Notes: a model not told the origin generated them from the sequence alone. DNA of 64,000 nt from Sphingomonas sp. Root720 (GCF_001428605.1 NZ_LMID01000011.1:1-64000), one strand, 5' to 3'. Shown: positions 9,828 to 18,706, counted from the stretch's first letter. Made by a program: numbers and translations.

Positions 9828-9949
9828 TGTCGGACAGGGCATTTGGCGGAAGCGGTCGGATTGGCCCATAAGTCCGATAATATATATTATGTTAAATTCA
9901 ACATCTGTAGGCGCCCCGATGCGGGCCCGCCGCGCTCATCCAGCCAGGA

Positions 9950-10126
9950 TCAGATCCCCCGGCCAAACACCATCACGATCGCGGTCGCCGCCACGAAGAT
10001 CACCGCCCAGACCAAGATCAGTTTGATCAGCCTGTTCGCCGGCAACCGGCGCCGAGCCAATGCCGGTGTCACGAGGACCAGCATCGCCGCGATCGCGACC
10101 AGCGCTACGATCTTGTCTCCGGTCAC
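9950..10126 (-). CDS. Small two-helix membrane protein, 58 aa
   Basis: This short gene starts with a GTG that overlaps the stop of the preceding metallo-hydrolase (GTGA) and has a near-perfect Shine-Dalgarno sequence, GGAGGTGA, a few bases upstream inside that gene. The product is 58 aa with two hydrophobic segments (about 6-23 and 34-54) separated by the basic turn 'ARRRLPANR'. The coupling makes translation likely. The turn and second helix loosely recall the membrane part of sphingomonad clan AA retropepsin-like proteases, but no protease domain follows, so I assign no function. It is the last gene of the long minus-strand operon. Confidence 0.6.
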   Translation of the reverse strand: MTGDKIVALVAIAAMLVLVTPALARRRLPANRLIKLILVWAVIFVAATAIVMVFGRGI

Positions 10127-10887
10127 AGCATCACCTCCAACCCATCATATCCCGGTTCGACACCGTCCGGCAGGCTTTCACTGAGCCGCCGATAATCCAT
10201 CGACTGGTCCATATGCGTCAGTAATGCGCGCGTCGGCCGGCAGGTCCGGATCGCTTCCAGGGTCTGCGCCAGATGCGTGTGGGTCGGATGCGGCCGAACG
10301 CGCAACGCGTCGACGACCCAAAGGTCGACATCTGAGAACACTTCTATCATCTCATCGGTAAATTCATGAAAATCCGTCGAATAGCCGACAGACTTGCCCT
10401 CATGCTCAAACCGAAATCCCGCACTGAAGATCGACCCGTGCGGCTGCGCCACGCACCGGATGCGGATGTCGCCGATCGTCATATCGGGCTCGAGAAACAG
10501 CGGCTCGACCGTCGGCGGATAGCCGTCCCGACCGGTGAAGACATAATCGAACCGCCGTCGAAGCTGGTTCATTGCCTCGGCATAGGCATAGCCCGGCACC
10601 GGCGCGCGGCGGGCGTGATAGATCTGACGGACATCGTCGATGCCGTGGCAATGATCGGCGTGGTCGTGGGTCCACAGGATAGCGTCGATCGCGACGACAT
10701 CGGCATCGAGAAGTTGCTGCCGCATGTCGGGCGACGTGTCGACGATCAGCCGGGTCGTTTCGCTCTCGACCAGGATCGAGGCCCGGCTGCGCCGGTTGCG
10801 CGGTTCGGCGGGGTCGCAATCGCCCCAGTCATTACCGATCCTGGGCACGCCGGACGACGTTCCGCAGCCTAGGATGCGGACCTTCAA
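10123..10887 (-). CDS. Metallo-beta-lactamase fold phosphodiesterase, PhnP-like
   Basis: The 254-aa product has the binuclear-metal motif 'THDHADHCHGIDD' and the opening 'KVRILGCGTSSGVPRIG', both characteristic of the PhnP / phosphoribosyl cyclic phosphodiesterase branch of the MBL superfamily. Further metal ligands are seen in 'VAQPHGSI', 'YSTDFHEF' and the late 'LLTHMDQSMDY'. I start at the TTG at 10887 because it overlaps the tatD stop (TTGA) and gives the conserved N-terminus; the frame is open further upstream, but that part is the shadow of tatD. No phosphonate genes are near, so the natural substrate is uncertain. It follows tatD in sphingomonads by impression. Confidence 0.88.
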   Translation of the reverse strand: MKVRILGCGTSSGVPRIGNDWGDCDPAEPRNRRSRASILVESETTRLIVDTSPDMRQQLLDADVVAIDAILWTHDHADHCHGIDDVRQIYHARRAPVPGYAYAEAMNQLRRRFDYVFTGRDGYPPTVEPLFLEPDMTIGDIRIRCVAQPHGSIFSAGFRFEHEGKSVGYSTDFHEFTDEMIEVFSDVDLWVVDALRVRPHPTHTHLAQTLEAIRTCRPTRALLTHMDQSMDYRRLSESLPDGVEPGYDGLEVML

Positions 10888-11660
10888 CGACGCGCTTTCG
10901 TGAATAAATTGAAGAAGTTGTCGCTGGTTGCTGCGGCGAGATCGTCGAGCTCCCAACCAAGCTCGCCCGAGAGCAGGCGCGCCGTATCGGCGACGAAGGC
11001 CGGCTCGCACGGCTTGCCCCGGTGTGGCACCGGGGCCAGAAACGGACTGTCGGTCTCGATCAGCAGCCGGTCGCGCGGGATCATGTGCGCGGTCTGGCGC
11101 AGGTCCCCGGCGTTCTTGAAGGTCACGATCCCCGACAGCGAGATCGAGAAGCCGAGATCGAGCATCGCGCTGGCAAGATCGGCGCTACCGGTGAAGCAGT
11201 GGATGACGGCGGTGAAGGCCCCCTTCCCCATTTCCTCGGCCATGATCGCCTTGGTGTCCTCCTCGGCGTCGCGCGTGTGGACGATCAACGGCAGGCCGGT
11301 TTCGCGCGCGGCGGCGATATGGCGGCGGAAACTGGCGCGCTGCCGGTCGCGGTCGGACTTGTCGTAATAATAATCGAGCCCGGTCTCGCCGATGCCGATA
11401 ATGCGCGGATGCGCGGCCTTCTCAATGAGCAGCGCGGTTTCGACATCCTCATGGGTGTCGGCGTCGTGAGGATGAATGCCGACGCTGGCCCAGACATCGG
11501 GCTCGCGCTCGGCGGTTGCCAGCACCGCGTCCCATTCGGCGGCGCGGGTCGAGATGTTGAGCATCGTCGAAACACCGGCCGCTCGGGCCGCGTCGAGCAC
11601 CTCCTGCTGCCGCTCGGCCAGCCCGGCGTAATTGAGGTGGCAGTGGCTGTCGACGAACAT
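10884..11660 (-). CDS. tatD: TatD family metal-dependent hydrolase/DNase
   Basis: TatD-family enzymes are TIM-barrel amidohydrolase-like nucleases, some with 3'-5' DNA exonuclease or D-aminoacyl-tRNA deacylase-like activity. The 258-aa protein shows all metal-ligand motifs: 'DSHCHLNYAG' at the N-terminus, 'GIGETGLDYYY' near 90, 'IVHTRDAEEDT' near 125, 'VIHCFTGS' near 152 and 'ETDSPFLAP' near 203. I chose the ATG at 11660, which overlaps the metG stop as TGATG and is right before the HxH motif; the longer frame upstream is antigenic noise from metG. The closest E. coli relative is YcfH. Confidence 0.93.
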   Translation of the reverse strand: MFVDSHCHLNYAGLAERQQEVLDAARAAGVSTMLNISTRAAEWDAVLATAEREPDVWASVGIHPHDADTHEDVETALLIEKAAHPRIIGIGETGLDYYYDKSDRDRQRASFRRHIAAARETGLPLIVHTRDAEEDTKAIMAEEMGKGAFTAVIHCFTGSADLASAMLDLGFSISLSGIVTFKNAGDLRQTAHMIPRDRLLIETDSPFLAPVPHRGKPCEPAFVADTARLLSGELGWELDDLAAATSDNFFNLFTKARR

Positions 11661-13231
11661 CAGGCCCCGTTCTCCTCGGCGGCGACCTCCAGCTCGAGCC
11701 GCGGGAACAGCGGCACCGGCTGCGCGACCTTGTAGCCCGAGGCGCGCAGGGCATCGTACCAGCGCTGGTCTTCGATCGCGGCGAAATTCCTTGCGTCGGT
11801 GGCGATCCCCATCTGATCGAGCAGCTTGCCCGCGCTGTCCGGAATGATCGGCAGGATGGCGATCGCGAGATCGCGGATCACGCCGAACAAGGTGCCGAGT
11901 ACGGTCTTCATCCGTTCGGGATCGGTCTTGCGCAGCGCCCAGGGTGCCTGGGCGTCGACATATTGGTTGCAGGCGAACACCGCCTTCATCCAAGCCTCGA
12001 TGCCGATTGAGAAAGCCAGTTGTTCGAACGCGCGCGGCGCCTCGTCGAGGCAGGCGGCCGCCACGGCGCGGACGAGCGCGGCGTCATCGTCGTTGCGGTC
12101 GAGCGCGGGCAGTTCGCCGTCGAGATTCTTGAAGATCATCGACAGGGTCCGCTGCGCCAGGTTGCCGAAGCTATTGGCGAGTTCGGCATTGGCGCGGTTG
12201 ACGATCGCCTCATGGCCATAGCTGCCGTCCTGCCCGAAGCTGACCTCGCGCAGCAGGAAATAGCGCAGCTGGTCGACACCGTAGCGCTCGGCCATGGCCA
12301 TCGGATCGACGACATTGCCGACCGACTTCGACATCTTCTCGCCCCTGTTGAGCAGGAAGCCGTGGCCGAACACCTGTTTCGGCAACGGAACCTTCGCCGA
12401 CATCAGGAAGGCGGGCCAGTAGACCGTGTGGAAACGGACGATGTCCTTGCCGATGAGGTGCAGGTTCGCGGGCCAATATCGGCCGAGTTCGGCCTCCGGG
12501 TCGGGATAGCCGATGCCGGTGAGATAGTTGGTCAGGGCGTCGACCCAGACATACATGACGTGCCCCGGCGATCCCGGCACCGGCACGCCCCAGTCGAAGC
12601 TGGTCCGCGAGATCGACAGGTCGCTGAGCCCGCCGGAAACGAAGCTGACGATCTCGTTGCGGCGGGTTTCCGGCCGGACGAAGTCGGGCTGGTTGCGATA
12701 GAGCTCGAGCAGCGGCTCCTGATATCGGGACAGGCGGAAGAACCAGCTCTCCTCCTTGGTCCACTCGACCGGGGTACCCTGCGGCGACAGTTTCTGCCCC
12801 CCTTCCCCGTCGGTCAGCTCCTTTTCGTCGTAAAAGGCCTCGTCGCGGACCGAATACCAGCCCTCGTAGCGATCGAGATAGAGATCGCCATTGGCCTCCA
12901 TCGCCTGCCAGATCGCCTGGCTGGCAGCATAATGATCGCTGTCGCTGGTCCGGATGAAACGGTCGAAAGAGATGTTGAGTACCTCACACATCTCCTTGAA
13001 ATATCCTGACATTTCATCAGCGAGCGCGCGCGGCGTCATGTCGCGGGCGCGCGCGGCCTGCGCCATCTTCAGGCCATGTTCGTCGGTGCCGGTCTGGAAA
13101 CGCACGTCGCGGCCCATCGACCGCTGGAACCGCGCGATCGCATCCGCCGCGATCGCCTCATAGGCGTGGCCGATATGCGGGCGTCCGTTGGGATAGCTGA
13201 TCGCGGTGGTGATGTAATAGGGTTCCGACAT
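11660..13231 (-). CDS. metG: Methionyl-tRNA synthetase
   Basis: Class I aminoacyl-tRNA synthetase charging tRNA-Met. 'PNGRPHIGHAYEAIAADAI' carries the HIGH motif near residue 13 and 'GEKMSKSVGNVVDP' the KMSKS motif near 300. The connective peptide ('DEAFYDEKEL...WTKEESWFF') has no CxxC pairs, so this is the zinc-free form, and at about 523 aa it lacks the C-terminal tRNA-binding dimerisation domain seen in E. coli. I start at 'MSEPYYITTAI'; an ATG four codons earlier (13243) is possible. It is coupled to tatD downstream and separated by about 120 bases from holB upstream. Confidence 0.95.
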   Translation of the reverse strand: MSEPYYITTAISYPNGRPHIGHAYEAIAADAIARFQRSMGRDVRFQTGTDEHGLKMAQAARARDMTPRALADEMSGYFKEMCEVLNISFDRFIRTSDSDHYAASQAIWQAMEANGDLYLDRYEGWYSVRDEAFYDEKELTDGEGGQKLSPQGTPVEWTKEESWFFRLSRYQEPLLELYRNQPDFVRPETRRNEIVSFVSGGLSDLSISRTSFDWGVPVPGSPGHVMYVWVDALTNYLTGIGYPDPEAELGRYWPANLHLIGKDIVRFHTVYWPAFLMSAKVPLPKQVFGHGFLLNRGEKMSKSVGNVVDPMAMAERYGVDQLRYFLLREVSFGQDGSYGHEAIVNRANAELANSFGNLAQRTLSMIFKNLDGELPALDRNDDDAALVRAVAAACLDEAPRAFEQLAFSIGIEAWMKAVFACNQYVDAQAPWALRKTDPERMKTVLGTLFGVIRDLAIAILPIIPDSAGKLLDQMGIATDARNFAAIEDQRWYDALRASGYKVAQPVPLFPRLELEVAAEENGA

Positions 13232-13353
13232 GCGTTCAGCCATTAGGGACGGCCCGGGCAAATCGCAACGCCCGGAAGCGTTCCCGCCTTCCTTCTTCGG
13301 CTACGTTGGCGCGACTACCTTTTGGAAGGACATCGCCAGAGGCCGACCAACGG

Positions 13354-14331
13354 TCAGCGCGTCGGCGCAGGCGCCAGCTTCGCCAGCATCGTAGCCAGCT
13401 CGAACACGGTGGTGGACGGGTCGAGCGACAGGTGGACGGCGCTCTCGCCGATCCTCCGGGCGGCTTCCCACAGCGCGATCGCCTCGGCGAGCGACGGGCC
13501 CTGGCGGCGGCGCGCCTCGGCGACGATCCGTGCGGGCACGCGTTCGAGATAGGCTTCGTAGCGCGGCTGAGCGGCCTTTGTGCCCAATTGCCTCGATAGC
13601 GCCGCCCTGATCGCGTTGGTCGGGTCGCCCTGCTCCACCAGACGGTCCATCGCCATGTCGAGTGCCGCGATCTCGAGTCCGGCAAAGCCCAGTGCCCGAC
13701 CCGGCGAACCATTGCCGACGCCGATCAACGCATCGATCTCGCCGGCCGGCTCCTCGGGCAGGGCCCGTTGCAACGCGAGCCGCATTTCCGGGTCGGTCAA
13801 CGGTGCGAAACGGAGCTGGCGGCAGCGCGAGCGGATCGTCGGCAGCAGCCGGCCCGGCGCATGGCTCACCAGGAAAAAGGTGGTGCCGGCGGGCGGCTCC
13901 TCCAGATTCTTGAGCAGCGCATTGGCGGCGGGGCGTTCGAGGTCGTCGATCGCGTCGATGATCACCACCCGGCGCGGCGACAGGCTGGGGGTGGTCGCGA
14001 ACAGCCCCTGGAGCGAGCGAACCTGCTCGATGCTGATCGAGCGCGCCAGATCGTCCGACTTGTCCTTGGTCAGCCGTGCGAGGATGCGGATGTCTGGATG
14101 GCTGCCGGCGCGGATATAATTGACGATCGGATGGCCTTCGGGCGTCTCGATACCGGGCAGGTCGACGCGAGGCCCCGCGGCGTTGGCGAGCAGCCGGGTC
14201 GCAGCCATCAGCGCGAAGCTGGCCTTGCCGACGCCCTCCGGCCCCGTCAGCAGCCAGGCATGGTGCAACCGGCCGGTATCGGCGGCCTCGCGAAAGGCGG
14301 CGATCTGCTCGTCATGACCGACCAGGCTCAT
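13354..14331 (-). CDS. holB: DNA polymerase III delta-prime subunit
   Basis: The 325-aa protein is an AAA+ clamp-loader subunit. Visible are a P-loop 'GPEGVGKASF' near residue 30, a sensor-1 region 'LLKNLEEPPAGTTFFLVSH' near 140 and 'TIRSRCRQLRF', the SRC motif typical of delta-prime and gamma/tau. The extended insertion after the P-loop and the overall length fit alphaproteobacterial HolB. The ATG at 14331 overlaps the tmk stop (ATGA), which fixes the start; a longer upstream frame is the shadow of tmk. Linkage tmk-holB is widespread in bacteria. Confidence 0.93.
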   Translation of the reverse strand: MSLVGHDEQIAAFREAADTGRLHHAWLLTGPEGVGKASFALMAATRLLANAAGPRVDLPGIETPEGHPIVNYIRAGSHPDIRILARLTKDKSDDLARSISIEQVRSLQGLFATTPSLSPRRVVIIDAIDDLERPAANALLKNLEEPPAGTTFFLVSHAPGRLLPTIRSRCRQLRFAPLTDPEMRLALQRALPEEPAGEIDALIGVGNGSPGRALGFAGLEIAALDMAMDRLVEQGDPTNAIRAALSRQLGTKAAQPRYEAYLERVPARIVAEARRRQGPSLAEAIALWEAARRIGESAVHLSLDPSTTVFELATMLAKLAPAPTR

Positions 14332-14954
14332 GCCAGCAGGTCCGCCAGCGCCTCGATCAGCCGCGCCGTCACCTCCTGCGGAGACCCTTGCGCGTTGATC
14401 GTGTGGACTCGTCCGGGTTCGTCCCGCGCGATCCTGCGGAAGCTGGCCGCGACCCGCTCGTGGAAGGCGTCGTCGCGCTTCTCGAAGCGGTCGCTGTTGG
14501 CGATGCCGGCCGCGACTTGCCGGAAGCTCGCATCGAACACCGGCATGTCGAGGAACAGCGTCCGATCGGGCAGATAGCCCGCGCTGCCGATCGCGTGCAG
14601 CGTCCGGATCGCTTCGTCGCCGAGGCCATCGGCGCCGCCCTGATAGGCGATCGAGCTGTCGAGGAAACGGTCGCAGACCACCCATCGGCCAGCGTCGATC
14701 GCAGGCCGAATCGTCCTAGCGACATGATCGGCGCGCGCGGCGGCGAACAGCAGCGCCTCGGCCCGCGCGTTCCAGCGGTCGGCGCTTCCTTCGAGCAGCA
14801 GGCGGCGGATCGCCTCGGCGCCGTCGCTGCCGCCGGGTTCGCGGGTTTCGACCACGTCGATCCCGCGCGCGCGCAACGCCGCCGCCAGCGCGCGGGACTG
14901 GGTCGACTTGCCGACCCCTTCCCCGCCTTCGAGAGTGATGAACCGCCCGGGCAC
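14328..14954 (-). CDS. tmk: Thymidylate kinase
   Basis: Phosphorylates dTMP to dTDP. The 208-aa sequence opens with 'GRFITLEGGEGVGKSTQ' (P-loop at about 10-17), followed by the 'ETREPGGSDGAEAIR' substrate loop near 36-50, 'VCDRFLDSSIAYQGGADGL' (DR motif near 94) and the LID region 'RFEKRDDAFHERV' near 155. Length is normal. It lies four bases after the D,D-carboxypeptidase and overlaps holB. Confidence 0.96.
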   Translation of the reverse strand: MPGRFITLEGGEGVGKSTQSRALAAALRARGIDVVETREPGGSDGAEAIRRLLLEGSADRWNARAEALLFAAARADHVARTIRPAIDAGRWVVCDRFLDSSIAYQGGADGLGDEAIRTLHAIGSAGYLPDRTLFLDMPVFDASFRQVAAGIANSDRFEKRDDAFHERVAASFRRIARDEPGRVHTINAQGSPQEVTARLIEALADLLA

Positions 14955-14958
14955 GGCC

Positions 14959-16137
14959 TCAGCCGAGGCCGAACAGCCAGCGCAGGCCCGCCATCATCCG
15001 GTCGAAGAAGCCGGCGGTGCCGACATCCTGCTCGGCGACGAGCGGCAGCTTCTGCGGCACCATGTCCGGGCCGCTGACGATGAGATCGGCGATATGATCG
15101 CCTTTCTTGAACGGCGCCTTGATCGGCCCCTGATAGACGACCTTGGTCTTGAGGTCGGACCCGAGCCCGGCAGGGATGGTGACGACGAGATCCTTGGGGG
15201 CGACCAGGCCGACCTCGCGCTCGTCGCCCTGCTGGACCTCGGCGACCTGGACCTTGCGGCCCTTCGGCACGACCGGCTTGGACTGCCAAGCGCGGAAGCC
15301 CCAGTTCATGAAGGACACCGACTGGTCGATGCGCTGGTTGAACGAGGTCAGACCCGACAGGACCATGACGAGGCGGCGGCCATTCTGCTCGGCCGAGCCG
15401 GTGAAACCGTAGCCGGCCTCTTCGGTATGACCGGTCTTGAGCCCGTCGGCGCCCTGCACCCGGCCGAGCAGCGGATCGCGATTGGCCTGGGTGATCGCCT
15501 GGCCGGATCCCATCGTTTTGCCCCATGTGAAATTCGGGCGGCTGTAGAAGGTCTTGTAGAGCTTGGGATGCTCCTCGATCGTCTTCTCGGCGAGGGTGCC
15601 GAGATCGCGCGCGCTGACATAGGTGACGCCGCCGTCGGGCCAGCCGTTGGAGGTGCCGAAATGGCTGTTGGTCAGTCCCAATTCCTTCGCGCGGCGGTTC
15701 ATCAGCGCGACGAACGCCTGTTCGGTGCCCGAGATATGCTCGGCCAGCACGACGCAGGCGTCGTTCCCCGACAGGGTGACGATGCCGAACAGCAGATTGG
15801 CGACGCTCACCTGCTCGCCGGGCGACAGGAACATGGTCGATCCGGCGGCGGGGCCGTGCCATTGCTTCCACGTTTCGGGCCGCACGGTGGCCATGGCGTC
15901 GAGCTTGAGCTCGCCCTTGCTGATCAGGTCGAAGGCGACGTAAACCGTCATCATCTTCGCCATCGAGGCGGGAGGCATCCGCTGGTCGGGATTCTTGGCG
16001 TAGAGGATCGCGCCCGACGAGAGGTCCTTCATATAGGCGACCGGCGCCGGCGTATCGAACGGCGGTGCGGCGGCCTCGGCGGGGATGGCCGCTATGAGGA
16101 AAACACCGGAAAGCAGGGCGATCTTACTACGCGTCAT
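14959..16137 (-). CDS. dacC: D-alanyl-D-alanine carboxypeptidase (PBP5/6 family)
   Basis: Periplasmic serine peptidase that trims the terminal D-Ala of peptidoglycan stem peptides. An N-terminal signal peptide (about 1-23) precedes the peptidase S11 domain with S58-M-A-K61 (nucleophile Ser), S123-G-N125 and K234-T-G236. A PBP5-type C-terminal beta domain follows, ending in an amphipathic, Trp-containing helix ('FFDRMMAGLRWLFGLG') that anchors the protein to the outer face of the inner membrane. I start at the ATG at 16137 because it gives a clean signal peptide; an in-frame ATG at 16167 adds ten residues. The dacA/dacC distinction is not possible from sequence alone. Confidence 0.93.
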   Translation of the reverse strand: MTRSKIALLSGVFLIAAIPAEAAAPPFDTPAPVAYMKDLSSGAILYAKNPDQRMPPASMAKMMTVYVAFDLISKGELKLDAMATVRPETWKQWHGPAAGSTMFLSPGEQVSVANLLFGIVTLSGNDACVVLAEHISGTEQAFVALMNRRAKELGLTNSHFGTSNGWPDGGVTYVSARDLGTLAEKTIEEHPKLYKTFYSRPNFTWGKTMGSGQAITQANRDPLLGRVQGADGLKTGHTEEAGYGFTGSAEQNGRRLVMVLSGLTSFNQRIDQSVSFMNWGFRAWQSKPVVPKGRKVQVAEVQQGDEREVGLVAPKDLVVTIPAGLGSDLKTKVVYQGPIKAPFKKGDHIADLIVSGPDMVPQKLPLVAEQDVGTAGFFDRMMAGLRWLFGLG

Positions 16138-16167
16138 TGCCTGGAAATTCCCTCCGAACCTTGGCAT

Positions 16168-17061
16168 TCACTGCGGCCCGTTACCGAAGCCGTTGCTGGC
16201 GATCCTGACCAGCCGGGCATCCTGATAGCCGTCCGACCGGACCTGCGCCAGCGCGGTCGTGGCCTCGGCCTCATTCTTATAGGGCCCCATCCGTACCCGC
16301 CAGAGGGCGCCGACGGGCTCGACCCGGCCTGCGACGAATTCGGCGACCTCCTCCGCGCGCGCGCGGGTGCCGACCGCGGCGACCTGGATGAACCAGCCGC
16401 CGACCGGCACGGCCTCGTCGGGGACGGCGGCGGCGACCCGCGGCGGCGCCTTGGGCCCGGCGGGCCGCGCGACGAATCGCTGGTTGAGTGCCGCCAGCTC
16501 GGACGCGCTGGCATAGGGCCGGTCGGTTGCGGGACGGCCCCAGCGCAGGGCGAGCCGGTCCGTCTCGGACGGGCTGACCCGGCGCACGCGGACGCGCGAC
16601 ACGCCGGTCCGCTCGATGCCGAGCAACTGGGCCGATCGGCGCGACAGGTCGATGATCCGGTTGGCGACGAAGGGACCGCGGTCGTTGATCCGGACGAGGA
16701 TGGTCCGCCCGGTGTCGAGCGCGGTCACCTCGACATAGCTGGGCAGCGGCAGCGTCTTGTGGGCAGCGCCGACCCTGTCCATGTCGAACTGCTCGCCATT
16801 GGCGGTCTGTCCGCCATGGAATTGCGCGCCGTACCACGACGCCAGCCCGACCTCGTCATAGCCCGCGTCGTCGGACGGGTAATACCAGAGGCCGGCCACC
16901 TGATAGGGCTTGCCGATCTTGACCGGCGTGTCCGACGCGGGCCCCCTCGGCTTCGATGGCATCGGCCGATGCGCCGGTCCGGGACGCTCCGGACGCGGCA
17001 CGCCGCAGCTCGCGAGCAGCAGGGCGATGCCGAAGGCGGCGGTTTTACTCGGCGATCGCAT
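16168..17061 (-). CDS. rlpA: RlpA septal-ring lytic transglycosylase lipoprotein
   Basis: The 297-aa protein starts with a lipoprotein signal ending in the lipobox 'LLASC' (Cys19). A double-psi beta-barrel RlpA domain spans about 68-160 with 'GLASWYGAQFHGGQTANGE', 'AAHKTLPLPSYV' and 'VRINDRGPF', carrying the Glu, His and Asp residues linked to lytic transglycosylase activity. A SPOR domain that binds denuded septal glycan occupies about 215-290 ('GGWFIQVAAVGTRARAEEV'). The start overlaps the end of the upstream mltB-like gene by 17 bases, and the two glycan-cleaving enzymes are probably co-expressed. An ATG nine codons earlier would weaken the lipoprotein signal. Confidence 0.93.
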   Translation of the reverse strand: MRSPSKTAAFGIALLLASCGVPRPERPGPAHRPMPSKPRGPASDTPVKIGKPYQVAGLWYYPSDDAGYDEVGLASWYGAQFHGGQTANGEQFDMDRVGAAHKTLPLPSYVEVTALDTGRTILVRINDRGPFVANRIIDLSRRSAQLLGIERTGVSRVRVRRVSPSETDRLALRWGRPATDRPYASASELAALNQRFVARPAGPKAPPRVAAAVPDEAVPVGGWFIQVAAVGTRARAEEVAEFVAGRVEPVGALWRVRMGPYKNEAEATTALAQVRSDGYQDARLVRIASNGFGNGPQ

Positions 17062-18154
17062 CGCCAAGCAGGCCCACCGACAGCGCATAGAAGTTCGAGC
17101 AGTTATAATCGAGGATCGACCGATAATTGGTGGTCAGCAAATAGCCGGTATTGCCGTTGCCGTCGGGCTCGATCAGCGCCGCCAGCTCATCCTCGGGCGG
17201 GACGCGGCCGCTCAGCATCATCAACCCCTTGTCGCGCCATTCGGCGATGGTCAGCCAGCGGCTCTGCCGGGCGAACACGCGCGGACAGCGCGGCGAGGAC
17301 AAGGGCGAGCGGATCGCCGCTCGATCGACCCCCTCCGGAACGCGCACCGCGACGCCCCATGGGATACCGCTCTTCCATCCCGCATCGCGCAGATAATTGC
17401 CGATCGAGGCAAGCGCGTCGGGCTCGCTGCGCCAGATGTCGACCCGGCCATCATTGTCGCCGTCGATCGCGAGGCGCAGATAGACGCTCGGCAGGAACTG
17501 CGGATAGCCGGTCGCGCCCGCCCAGCTACCCTTGAGCTGGCTGCGCGGTACGCCCTTGCTCATCAGCACCAGGGTTTTCAGGAATTCGTCCGCGAACAGC
17601 TCGCGGCGCCGGCCCTCATAGGCGAGTGTTGCCAGCGCGTTGAGCAGGTCGAAATTGCCGGTGAAGGTGCCGTAGCCCGTCTCATGCCCGTAGATCGCCA
17701 GCATGATCTGCTCGGGCACGCCGGTCTCCTGCTCGATCCTCAACAGCAGCGGACGGAGCGATCCATAGCGCGAGCGGCCCATGCCGATACGGACCCGGTC
17801 GACATGGCTGGCCAGATAGGGCGCGAAGGGCGGCGGCGCCGCGGCGGAGCTGGCCCCGGGCTGCGCGCGATCGAGTCTTACGACGCGGGCGTTGAAGGTG
17901 AGCGTCGGCAGCGTCGCGTCGAACAGGGTCGGTGAAATGCCCATCCCCAGCGCGCGCGGCCGCAGGGTGGCGACGAAGGCGCGCAACTGGCTGTCCTCGC
18001 TGGGAACCACCGCGGCCGGCACATCGCTCAGCCGCGCCGCATCGTCGGGCGCCTGCCCTTCCTCCAGCACCGGCTGCGCCGCCGATGGAACGCTTCCGAC
18101 AACCGCCATCATCAAAGCCATGGCCGCGGCTGCACAACGCAACGATATTCGCAT
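17045..18154 (-). CDS. Lytic murein transglycosylase (MltB/SLT_2 family)
   Basis: Exported glycosidase that cleaves peptidoglycan glycan strands. A signal peptide (about 1-26) is followed by an SLT_2 domain with the catalytic Glu at E158 in 'AIYGHETGYG' and the family motif 'GSWAGATGYPQFLPSVYLRL' near 215. A late 'DYNCSNFYALSVGLLGDAI' is typical of the MltB C-terminus. I start at the ATG at 18154, preceded by AGGGGTAGGA; the open frame upstream runs back through tRNA-Ser and is not coding. It is the first gene of the minus-strand operon that ends with the 58-aa membrane protein. No lipobox is present, so the product is soluble periplasmic. Confidence 0.93.
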   Translation of the reverse strand: MRISLRCAAAAMALMMAVVGSVPSAAQPVLEEGQAPDDAARLSDVPAAVVPSEDSQLRAFVATLRPRALGMGISPTLFDATLPTLTFNARVVRLDRAQPGASSAAAPPPFAPYLASHVDRVRIGMGRSRYGSLRPLLLRIEQETGVPEQIMLAIYGHETGYGTFTGNFDLLNALATLAYEGRRRELFADEFLKTLVLMSKGVPRSQLKGSWAGATGYPQFLPSVYLRLAIDGDNDGRVDIWRSEPDALASIGNYLRDAGWKSGIPWGVAVRVPEGVDRAAIRSPLSSPRCPRVFARQSRWLTIAEWRDKGLMMLSGRVPPEDELAALIEPDGNGNTGYLLTTNYRSILDYNCSNFYALSVGLLGDAIAE

Positions 18155-18391
18155 TCCTACCCCTTCTTGCACGGGACTGCTTGCCACAGCTTCGACCGGG
18201 GGTGAAATGCTTTGATCGTGCGACTTGCACGAAAGGCCGCAGCGGCGATAAGGGCGGGCATCCCCCGGGTTCGCCCGATGGAGAGGCGGCGTGTGGTTCA
18301 GGCGACGGTCCTGCGAGTCGACCGGGAATTGCGGCCCCTGGGCCGTGCGGACCGGCGAAAGGGAGCGCGTTTGAAGCCGCCGAATCGGTAT

Positions 18392-18481
18392 GGAAGAGTG
18401 TCCGAGTGGTTTAAGGAACTGGTCTTGAAAACCAGCGACGGGGCAACCCGTCCGTGGGTTCGAATCCCACCTCTTCCGCCA
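18392..18481 (+). tRNA. tRNA-Ser (anticodon TGA)
   Basis: The 90-base sequence folds as a class II tRNA: acceptor GGAAGAG pairs with CTCTTCC, discriminator G, encoded CCA. The anticodon stem CTGGT/ACCAG encloses the loop CTTGAAA, anticodon TGA. A long variable arm (GCGACGGGGCAACCCGTC) is present and the T arm contains GGGTTCGAATCCC. The accessory hyu locus begins 220 bases beyond its 3' end. Confidence 0.97.
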
Positions 18482-18651
18482 TGCCAAGGCTGTGATCGAG
18501 TCGCTGACGAGCGAATGGCGCACCACCGCTTTGCAGCGAGCTTCGGTAGCGACGAGGTCACGCACGACTACTGTGCTGTGGCGCCTTTATCGGTCGGTTT
18601 GACTTCGCACGGCCTCTGGCGAGCGGTCTGTACATGTTTGCGCCGCCGGCG

Positions 18652-18706
18652 CCGGCCCGAAGGACTCCGGGCCGGCCACCTGACGCGGGGAAACCGCAGC
18701 GTCAGG
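18652..18706. terminator. Tandem hairpins at the 3' end of the hyu operon
   Basis: CCGGCCCG (18652-18659) pairs with CGGGCCGG (18668-18675), and CCTGACGC (18679-18686) pairs with GCGTCAGG (18699-18706). They follow the stop of the minus-strand RraA-like gene, so they probably protect or end the hyu operon transcript. No T-run is present. The rest of 18482-18651 shows nothing I can support. Confidence 0.4.

Noticed and set aside
14908-17535. 875-codon plus-strand frame
   Set aside because: Antisense to dacC, rlpA and part of the mltB-like gene; composition of a shadow.
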